A stretch of 9,212 nucleotides of DNA from Bacteroidota bacterium (lineage in GTDB: Bacteria; Bacteroidota; Bacteroidia; Chitinophagales; UBA10324): the NCBI GenBank assembly GCA_003455275.1, contig DMRR01000171.1, positions 1-9,212 on the forward strand, in the 5' to 3' direction. The notes beneath the pieces were generated by a model, which saw only the letters and a program-made list of their open reading frames with translations, did no database searches and was not told the DNA's origin. A program made the position numbers and the translations under genes. Every line of letters starts with the position of its first letter. Position 1 is the first letter of the stretch. Below are positions 1 through 6,477 of this stretch, piece by piece.

Positions 1-227
1 GGCACATAACCGATGTAAGAAAAAATTAACATAGCATCTGTGCCGGTGCTGATGGAATAATTTCCGTTGTCGTCAGTAAATACCCCGTTGTTAGTTCCTT
101 TTTCAAAAACAGTTACACCAATCAACGGAGAACCACCAGCGTCGGTAACAGTTCCGGTAATTTTATTTTGTGCAAATGCATTCAGGCATGAAATAAAAAG
201 AATGACTATCAGAAAAATTTTTTTCAT
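1..227 (-). CDS. N-terminus of a SusC/RagA-like TonB-dependent receptor or other CarboxypepD_reg-like outer-membrane protein (partial)
   Basis: Seventy-five codons are visible from an ATG at 227-225; the reading frame stays open to the window edge, so the rest of the gene lies to the left. Residues 1-19 form a Sec signal peptide: a Lys-Lys start, a hydrophobic stretch and an AFA/Q cleavage site. From about residue 22 the chain reads ITGTVTDAGGSPLIGVTV, then a Gly-rich stretch, a TDDNGNYSI segment and FSYIGYV. This is the characteristic carboxypeptidase-D regulatory-like beta-sandwich (PF13715 type) that precedes the TonB plug in SusC/RagA receptors. In the family, such receptors import glycans or peptides across the outer membrane. 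The same domain also begins some non-receptor proteins, so the receptor call is inference while the domain call is firm. No Shine-Dalgarno sequence precedes the start. Confidence 0.82.
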   Translation of the reverse strand, partial: MKKIFLIVILFISCLNAFAQNKITGTVTDAGGSPLIGVTVFEKGTNNGVFTDDNGNYSISTGTDAMLIFSYIGYV

Positions 228-302
228 GGTATTGAAATTTGTTTGAACGAAAAATAATAAGAATCCAATCCTGCACTGAATAATTTCATATTTGTCTTTT
301 GA

Positions 303-323
303 ACAAACAGACATTCAGTTTGT
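303..323. repeat. Short inverted repeat upstream of the receptor gene
   Basis: ACAAAC at 303-308 is mirrored by GTTTGT at 318-323 across a 9-base centre. It lies about 80 bases upstream of the start of the minus-strand receptor-like gene, where an operator or promoter element would be expected. The 7-of-8 match TCTGTTTG to the Bacteroidota -7 element overlaps it on the minus strand, but no matching -33 element is at a normal distance. In AT-rich DNA a 6-base dyad can arise by chance. The rest of 228-379 shows nothing else I can support. Confidence 0.2.
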
Positions 324-379
324 AGTATTTGAAATGATCAAATGAAAAGTGGATAGATCAATACTATCTGATAAACTTT

Positions 380-405
380 AAAAAAAGTGGATGTGAATGC
401 ATCCA
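380..405 (-). terminator. Rho-independent terminator of the Sua5-type gene
   Basis: Read on the minus strand, TGGATG (405-400) pairs perfectly with CATCCA (393-388) across a 6-base loop. It is followed, after one C, by seven consecutive T (386-380). It starts 2 bases after the stop codon of the threonylcarbamoyl-AMP synthase gene. A 6-bp stem with three G:C pairs plus a T tract is a modest but classic intrinsic terminator, and it separates this gene from the receptor-like gene further downstream on the same strand. Confidence 0.65.
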
Positions 406-407
406 AA

Positions 408-1379
408 TCATTTCATCAGAAAATGGCTGATTCTATTATTGAGAGCCTTGCCCATAGCGCTTTCTCCCCAATCGTGATGAATGAAATATGCTACATCAAA
501 ATTCAATGCATCTAGCTCAAATAGTTTTTGATAAAGGGTTGAAGCAATTCCCTGAAGGTTTCTTTCTGAACCCAGCGAAATCAGTTTCATATTCTCCTTA
601 TAAAAATTTTTTTCCAACTGCTCGCTTACGCCTAACACCGCAATATTTTTTTTATCAGATGGAATTTCTGATAATGAAAAAACTTCAGTGAGCGGAGTTC
701 TGGGAGAATAGTGTTTGTATTTGCTTCCTGGAGTTGTAATTGAAATAGCGGAATTCTCCTCAACAGTAACAGCCTCATTTCTCAGGATCCATTCTATATC
801 ATCTTTTCCTACCGCGCCCGGTCGAAGGATACGAATACAATTCTTTTCCCTGCAATCCAGAATAGTTGATTCCAATCCTATTGCAGAATTTCCTCCGTCA
901 AGCACACCATCAATCTTATCACCAAGATCGCTCTCTATCATTTGAGCATTGGTTGAACTGAATTTCCCGCTGGTATTTGCGCTGGGAGCTGCAAGTGGAA
1001 AAGGAATCTCGCGCAACAACTGAAGCAATAAGTCGTGTTTTGGTATTCGGATAATTACTTCTTCTCTTCCTCTGGTAGCAACAGTTAAGGAAGATGGAAG
1101 CTGAAGTTTGAGCATGTAACTAACCGGGCCGGGCGAAAGTTGTTCGGTAAGCTTATGCAGGTACACGGGAAAAGGAGCAAGATATTTTTTTGCATCATTA
1201 AAAGAATAAAAATGACAGATCAATGGATTATCTGAAGGGCGGTTTTTTATTCTGAAAATTTTTTCAACTGCTTTAGGATTTGTGGCATCTGCGGCGAGTC
1301 CATAAACTGTTTCAGTTGGAATGGCAATTACTCCTCCATGCGATAAAATTCTTTTTGCTTCTGCTACTGAAACTTTCAT
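408..1379 (-). CDS. sua5: L-threonylcarbamoyladenylate synthase, Sua5/YwlC type
   Basis: The family enzyme makes threonylcarbamoyl-AMP from threonine, bicarbonate and ATP in the cytoplasm. This is the first step of the t6A37 modification of tRNAs that read ANN codons. The N-terminal YrdC domain (about residues 5-200) shows GGVIAIPTETVYGLAADA, the KNRPSDNPL segment with the K-x-R signature, APSANTSG with the S-x-N signature, ESTILD and ILRPGAV. The linker TTPGSKYKHYSP and the C-terminal Rossmann-like domain, ending in a GKALNNRISHFL segment, mark the long Sua5 form rather than the short YrdC form. About 323 residues is normal for Sua5. The ATG at 1379-1377 is preceded immediately by an in-frame GTG at 1382-1380; I chose the ATG, though the GTG would add one residue. 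It is transcribed divergently from the methyltransferase operon across a 122-base gap in which I find no convincing promoter. The family assignment is very secure. Confidence 0.95.
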   Translation of the reverse strand: MKVSVAEAKRILSHGGVIAIPTETVYGLAADATNPKAVEKIFRIKNRPSDNPLICHFYSFNDAKKYLAPFPVYLHKLTEQLSPGPVSYMLKLQLPSSLTVATRGREEVIIRIPKHDLLLQLLREIPFPLAAPSANTSGKFSSTNAQMIESDLGDKIDGVLDGGNSAIGLESTILDCREKNCIRILRPGAVGKDDIEWILRNEAVTVEENSAISITTPGSKYKHYSPRTPLTEVFSLSEIPSDKKNIAVLGVSEQLEKNFYKENMKLISLGSERNLQGIASTLYQKLFELDALNFDVAYFIHHDWGESAMGKALNNRISHFLMK

Positions 1380-1501
1380 CACCGCGAAGAAAACAATTCA
1401 ACTTTCATTTTCTTGCAACTGAATTTAATATGACCAAAAAATTGCAATCACTTTTTTTCAGCTTGGTTAATTAAAAAATCTTCCGCTTACATTTACCACG
1501 A

Positions 1502-2230
1502 ATGAAGGAGTGGTTTCAAAACTGGTTCAATTCGCCTTACTATCGTTTGCTTTACAGGCACCGCGATGAATCGGAAGCCGAAAATTTTATTAAGGTTTTA
1601 TTAAAAGTTATGTCTCTTGATAAAGACTCACGCATTCTTGATATGCCTTGCGGAAATGGCCGTCATGCCAGAGTCTTGGCGGATATGGGTTATAATGTTA
1701 CAGCTGCCGACCTGTCCGAAAGAAATATTGAAGAAGCAACAACCAATGCAAAATCAAATCTTCATTTCGTAGTTCATGATATGAGATTCCCTATTGCAGA
1801 GAATTATTTTAATGCGGTGTTGAATCTCTTTACCAGTTTTGGTTATTTCACTTCTGCCGGAGAGAATGAAAAAACTTTGCAGGCATTTTCAATTGCACTG
1901 AAACCGAATGGAATACTGGTAATAGATTTTTTTAATAAAAATTCTGTCTGCAATAACCTGAAGAACGATGATTCCCGGAGGGTGGAGGATGTAGAATTTT
2001 TGATTGAAAGAAAAATTGAAAGCAATCATGTGGTAAAAAAAATAGAAGTAAACGATGGTGGAAAGAGATTTCAATTTGAAGAGCGGGTGCAATTACTGGA
2101 ACTAAAGGATTTTGAACAGATGCTGACTTCTTCAGGATTCAGGATTGAAAAAATTTTCGGTAACTATTCTCTTGAACCCTTCAGTGAAAATTCTGAACGC
2201 CTTATTCTTATAGCAAGAAAAAACGGATGA
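1502..2230 (+). CDS. Class I SAM-dependent methyltransferase, substrate unknown
   Basis: This is a soluble 242-residue protein with a Rossmann-like SAM-binding fold. Motif I is ILDMPCGNGRHARVLADMG (from about residue 45), where the glycine loop binds SAM. D70 in VTAADLS is the acidic residue expected to contact the ribose. D93 in VHDMRFP lies at motif III, followed by a strand, NAVLNLFTSFGYF, at the position of motif IV, and by the LKPNGILVIDFFN segment typical of the family. The C-terminal part (about 150-242) is the variable substrate-side region. It is the first gene of a three-gene operon: its TGA overlaps the ATG of the PAP2 phosphatase gene as ATGA, so translation is probably coupled. 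The sequence does not identify the acceptor. A lipid or isoprenoid substrate is a guess from the neighbouring PAP2 gene only. There is no Shine-Dalgarno sequence before the ATG; an AAGGAG lies just inside the gene, which looks coincidental. Confidence 0.88.
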   Translation: MKEWFQNWFNSPYYRLLYRHRDESEAENFIKVLLKVMSLDKDSRILDMPCGNGRHARVLADMGYNVTAADLSERNIEEATTNAKSNLHFVVHDMRFPIAENYFNAVLNLFTSFGYFTSAGENEKTLQAFSIALKPNGILVIDFFNKNSVCNNLKNDDSRRVEDVEFLIERKIESNHVVKKIEVNDGGKRFQFEERVQLLELKDFEQMLTSSGFRIEKIFGNYSLEPFSENSERLILIARKNG

Positions 2231-2793
2231 TCAATTATTTAAAGGAGCTAGATAAAAAGATTTTTATTCTCATTCACCATGATGGTGAAAATTCTTTTTT
2301 CAATTTTATCATGCCATTTGTCCGGGATAAGTATTTCTGGACTCCATTATATATCGTTTTCCTGATTCTGATTTTTTATCATTTCAAAAAAAAGAGCTGG
2401 ATAATAATTTTTGCAGTTACTCTCCTTATTACAATTACCGATCAGCTAAGCAGTAGTGTATTCAAACCTATTTTTCATCGGCTGCGCCCATGCCAGAATT
2501 CTGAATTAAGTGCTTACATGAATCATGTGATTGACTGCGGGAGCGGATTTGGTTTTGTTTCCTCTCATGCTGCCAATCATTTCGCGCTTGCAGTTTTTAT
2601 CGGTTTACTTTTTTATTCACGGATAAAGTGGTTGTTATTTGTGTTGCTTGCTTGGGCAGCTCTTGTGTGTTATGCGCAGGTGTATGTTGGTTATCACTAT
2701 CCTGCTGATGTTATTTGTGGCGGCATAGTTGGAACCATACCCTCCGTTTTACTTTATCGGTATTTAAAAAAGCGATTGACGAAGACAAATTGA
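2227..2793 (+). CDS. Phosphatase PAP2 family membrane protein
   Basis: This 188-residue multi-pass membrane protein has hydrophobic segments at about 39-51, 57-71, 117-130, 134-150 and 162-178. The three phosphatase motifs are in order: KPIFHRLRP (K80-x6-R87-P88), VSSHAANH (S112 and H114, matching the PSGH motif), and QVYVGYHYPAD (H157-x3-D161). In the family the two histidines and the Arg/Lys set perform acid phosphatase chemistry on lipid phosphates such as phosphatidic acid, phosphatidylglycerol phosphate or undecaprenyl diphosphate at the periplasmic face. Two departures from consensus are visible: the Pro and Gly of PSGH are Val and Ser, and the Arg six residues before H157 is Gln (Q151). 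The ATG overlaps the methyltransferase stop, and its own TGA overlaps the TTG proposed as start of the ZIP gene. The family is secure; the substrate is unknown. Confidence 0.9.
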   Translation: MINYLKELDKKIFILIHHDGENSFFNFIMPFVRDKYFWTPLYIVFLILIFYHFKKKSWIIIFAVTLLITITDQLSSSVFKPIFHRLRPCQNSELSAYMNHVIDCGSGFGFVSSHAANHFALAVFIGLLFYSRIKWLLFVLLAWAALVCYAQVYVGYHYPADVICGGIVGTIPSVLLYRYLKKRLTKTN

Positions 2794-3500
2794 ATCACTT
2801 GTTTGAAATATTTCTGCTGTTTGCGGCACCTGTTTTAGGCGCACTGGTTGCGCTATGGATGAAGCAGGGCAATGAAGATCAATACAAACTTGTGCTCACT
2901 TTTAGCGGGTCATTTTTATTCAGCGTTATGCTGATGCATTTGCTTCCTGAAATTTTTCAGAAGGAGGGAGTGAAAGCCGGAGTGTTCATGCTCATCGGTT
3001 TTTTTATTCAGGTTTTTCTGGAACAAACTACTCATGGAATTGAGCACGGGCATTTTCATACACATAAGGAAAGTTCAGGGTTTCTGCTATCGCTTTTTAT
3101 CGGGCTCAGTGTTCACTCTTTCTTTGATGGAATTCCGGTTGTGGCGCCGCATAGTGGCGAGCATGAACACACTTCATTGCTCTATGGCATCAGCCTGCAT
3201 AAAATTCCCGAAGGATTTGCGCTGGCGAGTATGTTTTTATTTTCAGGTTTCAAAAAAAATTCAGTTTTAATGATTGTTCTGCTTTTTGCACTTATTGCTC
3301 CGGCAGGTACATTGCTCTCATCCTGGATTCAGCAACATGATCTGAATTATTATCCAATGCTGCTTGCGGTGGTGGCCGGTTCCTTGCTTCATGTAAGCAC
3401 TACCATTCTTTTTGAATCAGAAAGCGGACGGCATGCTTTCACCTGGAAAAAAATACTGGCAATTATTTTTGGTGCCGCACTTTCATTTTTGACGCTGTAG
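2790..3500 (+). CDS. ZIP family divalent metal transporter
   Basis: From the proposed TTG start this is a 236-residue, roughly eight-helix membrane protein. TM2 carries HLLPE (from H50). A histidine-rich loop follows TM3 (H82, H86, H88, H90, H92). TM4 has HSFFDG (H109, D113), and TM5 has HKIPEG (H137, E141), the transport-site pair of ZIP proteins. A second His-rich loop at H121-H127 lies between TM4 and TM5. The family moves Zn2+ or Fe2+ into the cytoplasm, and zinc is the likeliest cargo. The start matters: the frame also contains an ATG at 2715, but that would add 25 hydrophilic residues read from out-of-frame PAP2 coding sequence. TTG at 2790-2792 overlaps the PAP2 stop as TTGA, mirroring the ATGA at the previous junction, and begins just before the first hydrophobic helix. 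It is therefore the third gene of the operon. I see no Zur-box-like operator upstream. Confidence 0.88.
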   Translation: MNHLFEIFLLFAAPVLGALVALWMKQGNEDQYKLVLTFSGSFLFSVMLMHLLPEIFQKEGVKAGVFMLIGFFIQVFLEQTTHGIEHGHFHTHKESSGFLLSLFIGLSVHSFFDGIPVVAPHSGEHEHTSLLYGISLHKIPEGFALASMFLFSGFKKNSVLMIVLLFALIAPAGTLLSSWIQQHDLNYYPMLLAVVAGSLLHVSTTILFESESGRHAFTWKKILAIIFGAALSFLTL

Positions 3501-3548
3501 AGGAGGGATGAAGGAGGAGGGATGAATGGTGAGTAGTGAATTATGAAA
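3500..3548. repeat. Degenerate 7-base tandem repeat, GRTGAAW family
   Basis: Starting on the last base of the ZIP stop codon, the sequence can be cut without gaps into seven heptamers: GAGGAGG, GATGAAG, GAGGAGG, GATGAAT, GGTGAGT, AGTGAAT and TATGAAA. The first four contain a perfect 13-base direct repeat (3500-3512 and 3514-3526, offset 14, or two units). The later units converge on a consensus of about GRTGAAT. No coding function is evident. The array abuts a second heptamer array with a different consensus (3552-3614). Confidence 0.7.
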
Positions 3549-3551
3549 AAC

Positions 3552-3614
3552 TTTAATCTGTAAGTTGAAATCTCTAATTTCTAATCTTTAATTTTTAATC
3601 TTTAATTTCTAATT
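3552..3614. repeat. Degenerate 7-base tandem repeat, TYTAATY family
   Basis: Nine consecutive heptamers in uninterrupted phase fill this stretch. The last six, at 3573-3614, are near-perfect, for example TCTAATT, TCTAATC, TTTAATT and TTTAATC, giving the consensus TYTAATY. The first three are TTTAATC, TGTAAGT and TGAAATC and are more diverged. The array ends 5 bases before the ATG of the enoyl-CoA hydratase gene, so it occupies the whole leader and presumably the promoter region. Most variation is C/T exchange at positions 2 and 7 of the unit, as if several pre-existing variants had been duplicated. Confidence 0.75.
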
Positions 3615-3619
3615 TCCTT

Positions 3620-4396
3620 ATGCCAGAATTCATCATCGTAAATCCTCAGGCGGAAAAACACATTGCGCTCATTCAGCTCAATCGCTCTAAGGAATTGAAT
3701 GCTCTCAATCTTCAGTTGATGCAAGAGTTGCGTGATGCTCTGAAAGAATTGGACAACAACGATGAAGTGCGCGCCATCATTATTACAGGAAATGAAAAAG
3801 CTTTTGCCGCAGGAGCTGACATAAAACAAATGGCAGGTAAGAGCGCAATTGACATGCTCAATATCGACCAGTTCAGCACCTGGGATCAGATCAAGAAAAC
3901 CAAGAAGCCGTTGATTGCAGCAGTGTGTGGCTTCGCGCTCGGCGGTGGTTGTGAATTGATGATGCATTGCGATTTGATTGTTGCATCAGAAACTGCGCGC
4001 ATCGGGCAGCCGGAAATCAAGATCGGTGTAATGCCCGGTGCAGGAGGTACACAACGGCTTACACGCGCAGTGGGAAAAGCTTTGGCAATGGAAGTGGTTT
4101 TGACAGGAAGATTTCTCACTGCCGAAGAAGCACTGAAAGCAGGACTCATCAATAAAATTGTTCCGAATGAAATGTGTTTGAGAGAAGCATTTGCGCTTGC
4201 TAAAAATATTGCCGCACAATCTCCGGTTGCGGTGAAACTGGCGAAGGAAGCAGTGCTTGCTGCCTTTAACACTTCACTTGATGAAGGATTAATTCTTGAA
4301 CGGAAAAATTTTTATCTCTGTTTTGCGAGTGAAGATCAGAAGGAAGGCATGAATGCTTTTATTGAAAAAAGAACTCCTGATTTTAAAGGGAAATAA
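3620..4396 (+). CDS. Enoyl-CoA hydratase/isomerase family protein (crotonase fold), probable short-chain enoyl-CoA hydratase
   Basis: The family enzyme hydrates trans-2-enoyl-CoA to 3-hydroxyacyl-CoA in beta-oxidation and in branched-chain amino-acid or butanoate metabolism, in the cytoplasm as a hexamer. The 258 residues match the usual bacterial length. FAAGADIKQM (about 62-71) carries the first oxyanion-hole segment. GFALGGGCELMMHCD (about 104-118) carries the second, with E112. IGQPEIKIGVMPGAGGTQRL (about 128-147) carries E132. E112 and E132 occupy the places of both catalytic glutamates of rat mitochondrial enoyl-CoA hydratase, so hydratase activity is more likely than a derived crotonase reaction. 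The TGRFLTAEEALKAGLINKIVP segment and C-terminal KRTPDFKGK also fit. The ATG at 3620 has no Shine-Dalgarno sequence and follows directly after the heptamer array. It is separated from the ZIP gene by 119 bases, so co-transcription is uncertain. Confidence 0.95.
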   Translation: MPEFIIVNPQAEKHIALIQLNRSKELNALNLQLMQELRDALKELDNNDEVRAIIITGNEKAFAAGADIKQMAGKSAIDMLNIDQFSTWDQIKKTKKPLIAAVCGFALGGGCELMMHCDLIVASETARIGQPEIKIGVMPGAGGTQRLTRAVGKALAMEVVLTGRFLTAEEALKAGLINKIVPNEMCLREAFALAKNIAAQSPVAVKLAKEAVLAAFNTSLDEGLILERKNFYLCFASEDQKEGMNAFIEKRTPDFKGK

Positions 4397-4522
4397 TCAG
4401 AAGATAAATGCGGATAAATTATTTATAAATATTTTTCTATTTGCCTGTGAAGAATTGGGAATTAATTTTCGGAAGGGCATAGGCGTAAGAATTTTTTAGT
4501 TGAATTTTCCTTTGAGACATAA

Positions 4523-4534
4523 TCGTTTCAACGA
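4523..4534. promoter_or_regulatory. Short dyad upstream of the beta-helix gene
   Basis: TCGTT and AACGA flank a 2-base centre, giving a 12-base dyad 33 bases before the GTG start at 4568. It lies between a TTTG at 4511-4514 and a TATTTTCA at 4540-4547, which is a 6-of-8 match to the -7 element. The spacing between those two (25 bases) is too long for a confident promoter. The dyad could be an operator, but at this size it may be chance. The rest of 4397-4522 holds only AT-rich DNA, including a GATAAAT direct repeat at about 4403-4419 and weak AT-only pairing. Confidence 0.2.
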
Positions 4535-4567
4535 CATGCTATTTTCACCATAAGAAAAATTTATTCA

Positions 4568-6382
4568 GTGAAAAAATACATTCCTCTTCTTGCAATTGCA
4601 GTGATGTCAGTTTTCAGTTGCTTTCTGCCGGCGATGACAAACGCTCAAACTACCATCAGCAGTGCCTCACAAAGTGGTATATGGACGCTTAGCGGCTCAC
4701 CTTATATAATAACAACCAGTATTAATGTCCCTGCCAATCAAACACTGCGAATAGAAGCCGGGGTGCATGTTCAGTTTCAACAGTTTTGTCAGTTTGATAT
4801 TACCGGGTCGCTTATTGCTCACGGCACTGATTCGCTACCCATCATTTTTGAATCAACGGACACTACCGGTTGGTATAACGATATGATTGGCGCCGGTGGA
4901 TGGCATGGAATTCATTTCAATCAGTTTCAAGGAACAGCGGATTCATCGGAGTTTGTGCATTGCATTGTGCGCGATTGCAAGCACGGAACTGTTGGCAACT
5001 GGAATGGAATTGAAGCACTGTTCGTTTATCGCACACTGAAAGTTGATTCGTGTGAATTCTATCATAACCAGAGCAGCTACAACATGGCGGAAGGTGTTAC
5101 AATTCTGATACAAGGCGGTGGTTCATTTGAAATGAGTAATTCATCCATTCACGATAACTACAATCGGGTTTGTGCTTTGCGGATTGGCACCGGAAACTAT
5201 GAGCCGATAAATATTCATCACTGTCATATTTATAATAATTCTTCTGGTGCAGCAGTATGGGCCATACAGAGTAATTTGCTTTTTGAATACAACGAGGTGA
5301 ATGACAACTCCAGCATTTATGATATGAGTGCTATTTGCATTACTGGGTTTCGTGCCGTTATCAGACATAACATAATACACAACAATGTTTCGGAGAATGA
5401 GGCCGCGGTGACTGGTTTCGAAGGAAAAATTACGATTGATGATAACTTGATTTGCAACAATCACCACACCAGCGGAAGCTGTGGATTGGTAGATGGCGGC
5501 GGGGGCATTCACGCAATGCTCAATGGCGCGTCTTCATGGGACAGCACTCGTTACTATATCCGCAACAATATCATAGCAAACAATTATTCGCCCTACTATG
5601 GCGGTGGAATTTATTGTTACAATACGGTGGTATATGCTACCAACAATCACATCATTAATAACAGCGCCTACTTTGGCGGCAGCGGAATTTATGCTCTTGG
5701 AAATCTCACTGATGTGCATTTGCAGAACAACCTTTTCTTTAATAACTGTAATTATCTCGGAATGACCGGAAACATTCAACTGAGTTCTATTCATTTAATC
5801 AGTTATGTAAACAACTGGTCTGAGTATGAAATTCCCGCTAACATTGTGGGTACCGCAACCATTTTTTCAGGAGACACCACGCACAATGTGGTGGGAATAA
5901 ATCCGCTGATGATTAATCCGACACAAACTTGCGCATACACTGATTCAGCTCTAAGTTCCAATTTCAATTTGCAGGCAAGTTCCGGTTGTATTGATGCAGG
6001 TGATTCACTCGGTTCCTTTCACACAACTTATGATTACCTCGGTAACTGGCGAATGATGGGAAACTCGATTGATATTGGGGCTTATGAACAAATTGGTGAA
6101 ATCATTAACTCAACGGAAGAAAATTTTCAGAATGAAATTTCTCTTTATCCAAATCCTGTAACAGATCAGTTGACAATTTTTTCACAGGAGACAACAACCA
6201 CGAAAAATGAGGATTGGAAATTCGTTGTGACTGATGTATTCGGAAAAATTGCTTTGTCTTCAGACTTTGCAAATCTTTCATTCAACCAAAAGATTGATGT
6301 TAGTTCGCTTCCAGCAGGAATTTATTTTATCAAAATTTCGGATAGAAAAAAAATATTTACAGAAAAATTTGTGAAGTTGTAA
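4568..6382 (+). CDS. Secreted parallel beta-helix protein with T9SS type-A sorting domain
   Basis: This is a 604-residue exported protein. Residues 1-26 are a signal peptide ending TNA/Q. Around residues 50-95 an INVPANQTLRIEAGV segment resembles the N-terminal cap of right-handed beta-helices. From about 110 to 420 there are recurring rungs with asparagine ladders: HIYNN near 220, NIIHNN near 269, NLICNN near 293, NIIANN near 334, HIINN near 361 and NLFFNN near 388, the later ones about 25-40 residues apart. Residues about 444-507 (INPLM, SGCIDAGD, IDIGAYE) resemble the choice-of-anchor Q region that often follows such helices. The C-terminal domain (about 522-604) has SLYPNPVTDQLTI, LPAGIYFIKI and a final KFVKL. 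This is the type-A signal that directs export through the type IX system and removal or anchoring at the surface. The start is GTG at 4568, chosen because Lys-Lys and the hydrophobic core follow at once. Beta-helix proteins include polysaccharide lyases and adhesins; I see no diagnostic catalytic set, so the activity is unknown. Confidence 0.87.
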   Translation: MKKYIPLLAIAVMSVFSCFLPAMTNAQTTISSASQSGIWTLSGSPYIITTSINVPANQTLRIEAGVHVQFQQFCQFDITGSLIAHGTDSLPIIFESTDTTGWYNDMIGAGGWHGIHFNQFQGTADSSEFVHCIVRDCKHGTVGNWNGIEALFVYRTLKVDSCEFYHNQSSYNMAEGVTILIQGGGSFEMSNSSIHDNYNRVCALRIGTGNYEPINIHHCHIYNNSSGAAVWAIQSNLLFEYNEVNDNSSIYDMSAICITGFRAVIRHNIIHNNVSENEAAVTGFEGKITIDDNLICNNHHTSGSCGLVDGGGGIHAMLNGASSWDSTRYYIRNNIIANNYSPYYGGGIYCYNTVVYATNNHIINNSAYFGGSGIYALGNLTDVHLQNNLFFNNCNYLGMTGNIQLSSIHLISYVNNWSEYEIPANIVGTATIFSGDTTHNVVGINPLMINPTQTCAYTDSALSSNFNLQASSGCIDAGDSLGSFHTTYDYLGNWRMMGNSIDIGAYEQIGEIINSTEENFQNEISLYPNPVTDQLTIFSQETTTTKNEDWKFVVTDVFGKIALSSDFANLSFNQKIDVSSLPAGIYFIKISDRKKIFTEKFVKL

Positions 6383-6400
6383 TTCAACACAATTTCAATT

Positions 6401-6431
6401 TCAAAACAGATATTGTTTTCGAATTTTTTTT
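6401..6431 (+). terminator. Possible intrinsic terminator of the beta-helix gene
   Basis: AAAACA (6403-6408) pairs with TGTTTT (6414-6419) across a 5-base loop, with TC/GA extending the stem past one bulged C. Eight T follow at 6424-6431. It lies 20 bases after the stop codon. The stem has few G:C pairs, so the call rests mainly on position and the T tract. On the opposite strand, the end of the M28 peptidase gene shows only a poor stem (GGT/ACC near 6449-6461) before an A/T-rich tract. Confidence 0.35.
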
Positions 6432-6477
6432 AGAAAAAAATAAAACTCGGTTTCAGACACCCAATCCAATTTTTTAT

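Noticed and set aside
1463..1495. TTG (1463) and TACATTTA (1488-1495) as a promoter for the methyltransferase operon
   Set aside because: The -7 match is imperfect and would place the transcription start at or inside the ATG at 1502, implying a leaderless mRNA without other support.
2715..2789. ATG at 2715 as start of the ZIP gene
   Set aside because: It lies deep inside the PAP2 gene and adds a hydrophilic stretch unlike a ZIP N-terminus; TTG at 2790 fits the overlap pattern better.
3500..3614. CRISPR array
   Set aside because: Units are 7 bases, contiguous and degenerate; there are no 20-40-base repeats with unique spacers and no cas genes.
3886..4272. 128-codon open frame antisense to the enoyl-CoA hydratase gene
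   Set aside because: It is a shadow of a well-conserved coding sequence and its translation shows no domain. The same applies to the frame at 3602-3967.
4568..4645. Lipoprotein signal around the Cys at residue 18 of the beta-helix protein
   Set aside because: The residues before the Cys (VFS) do not make a lipobox, and a clean TNA/Q signal-peptidase I site follows.
5141..5512. 123-codon minus-strand frame inside the beta-helix gene
   Set aside because: It is the mirror of the repetitive Asn/Ile-rich rungs; composition explains the lack of stops and no start signal or domain is visible.
6424..6440. T7/A7 inverted repeat as a bidirectional terminator
   Set aside because: The stem has no G:C pair and is better explained as AT-rich intergenic DNA; only its T tract is used for the plus-strand terminator call.
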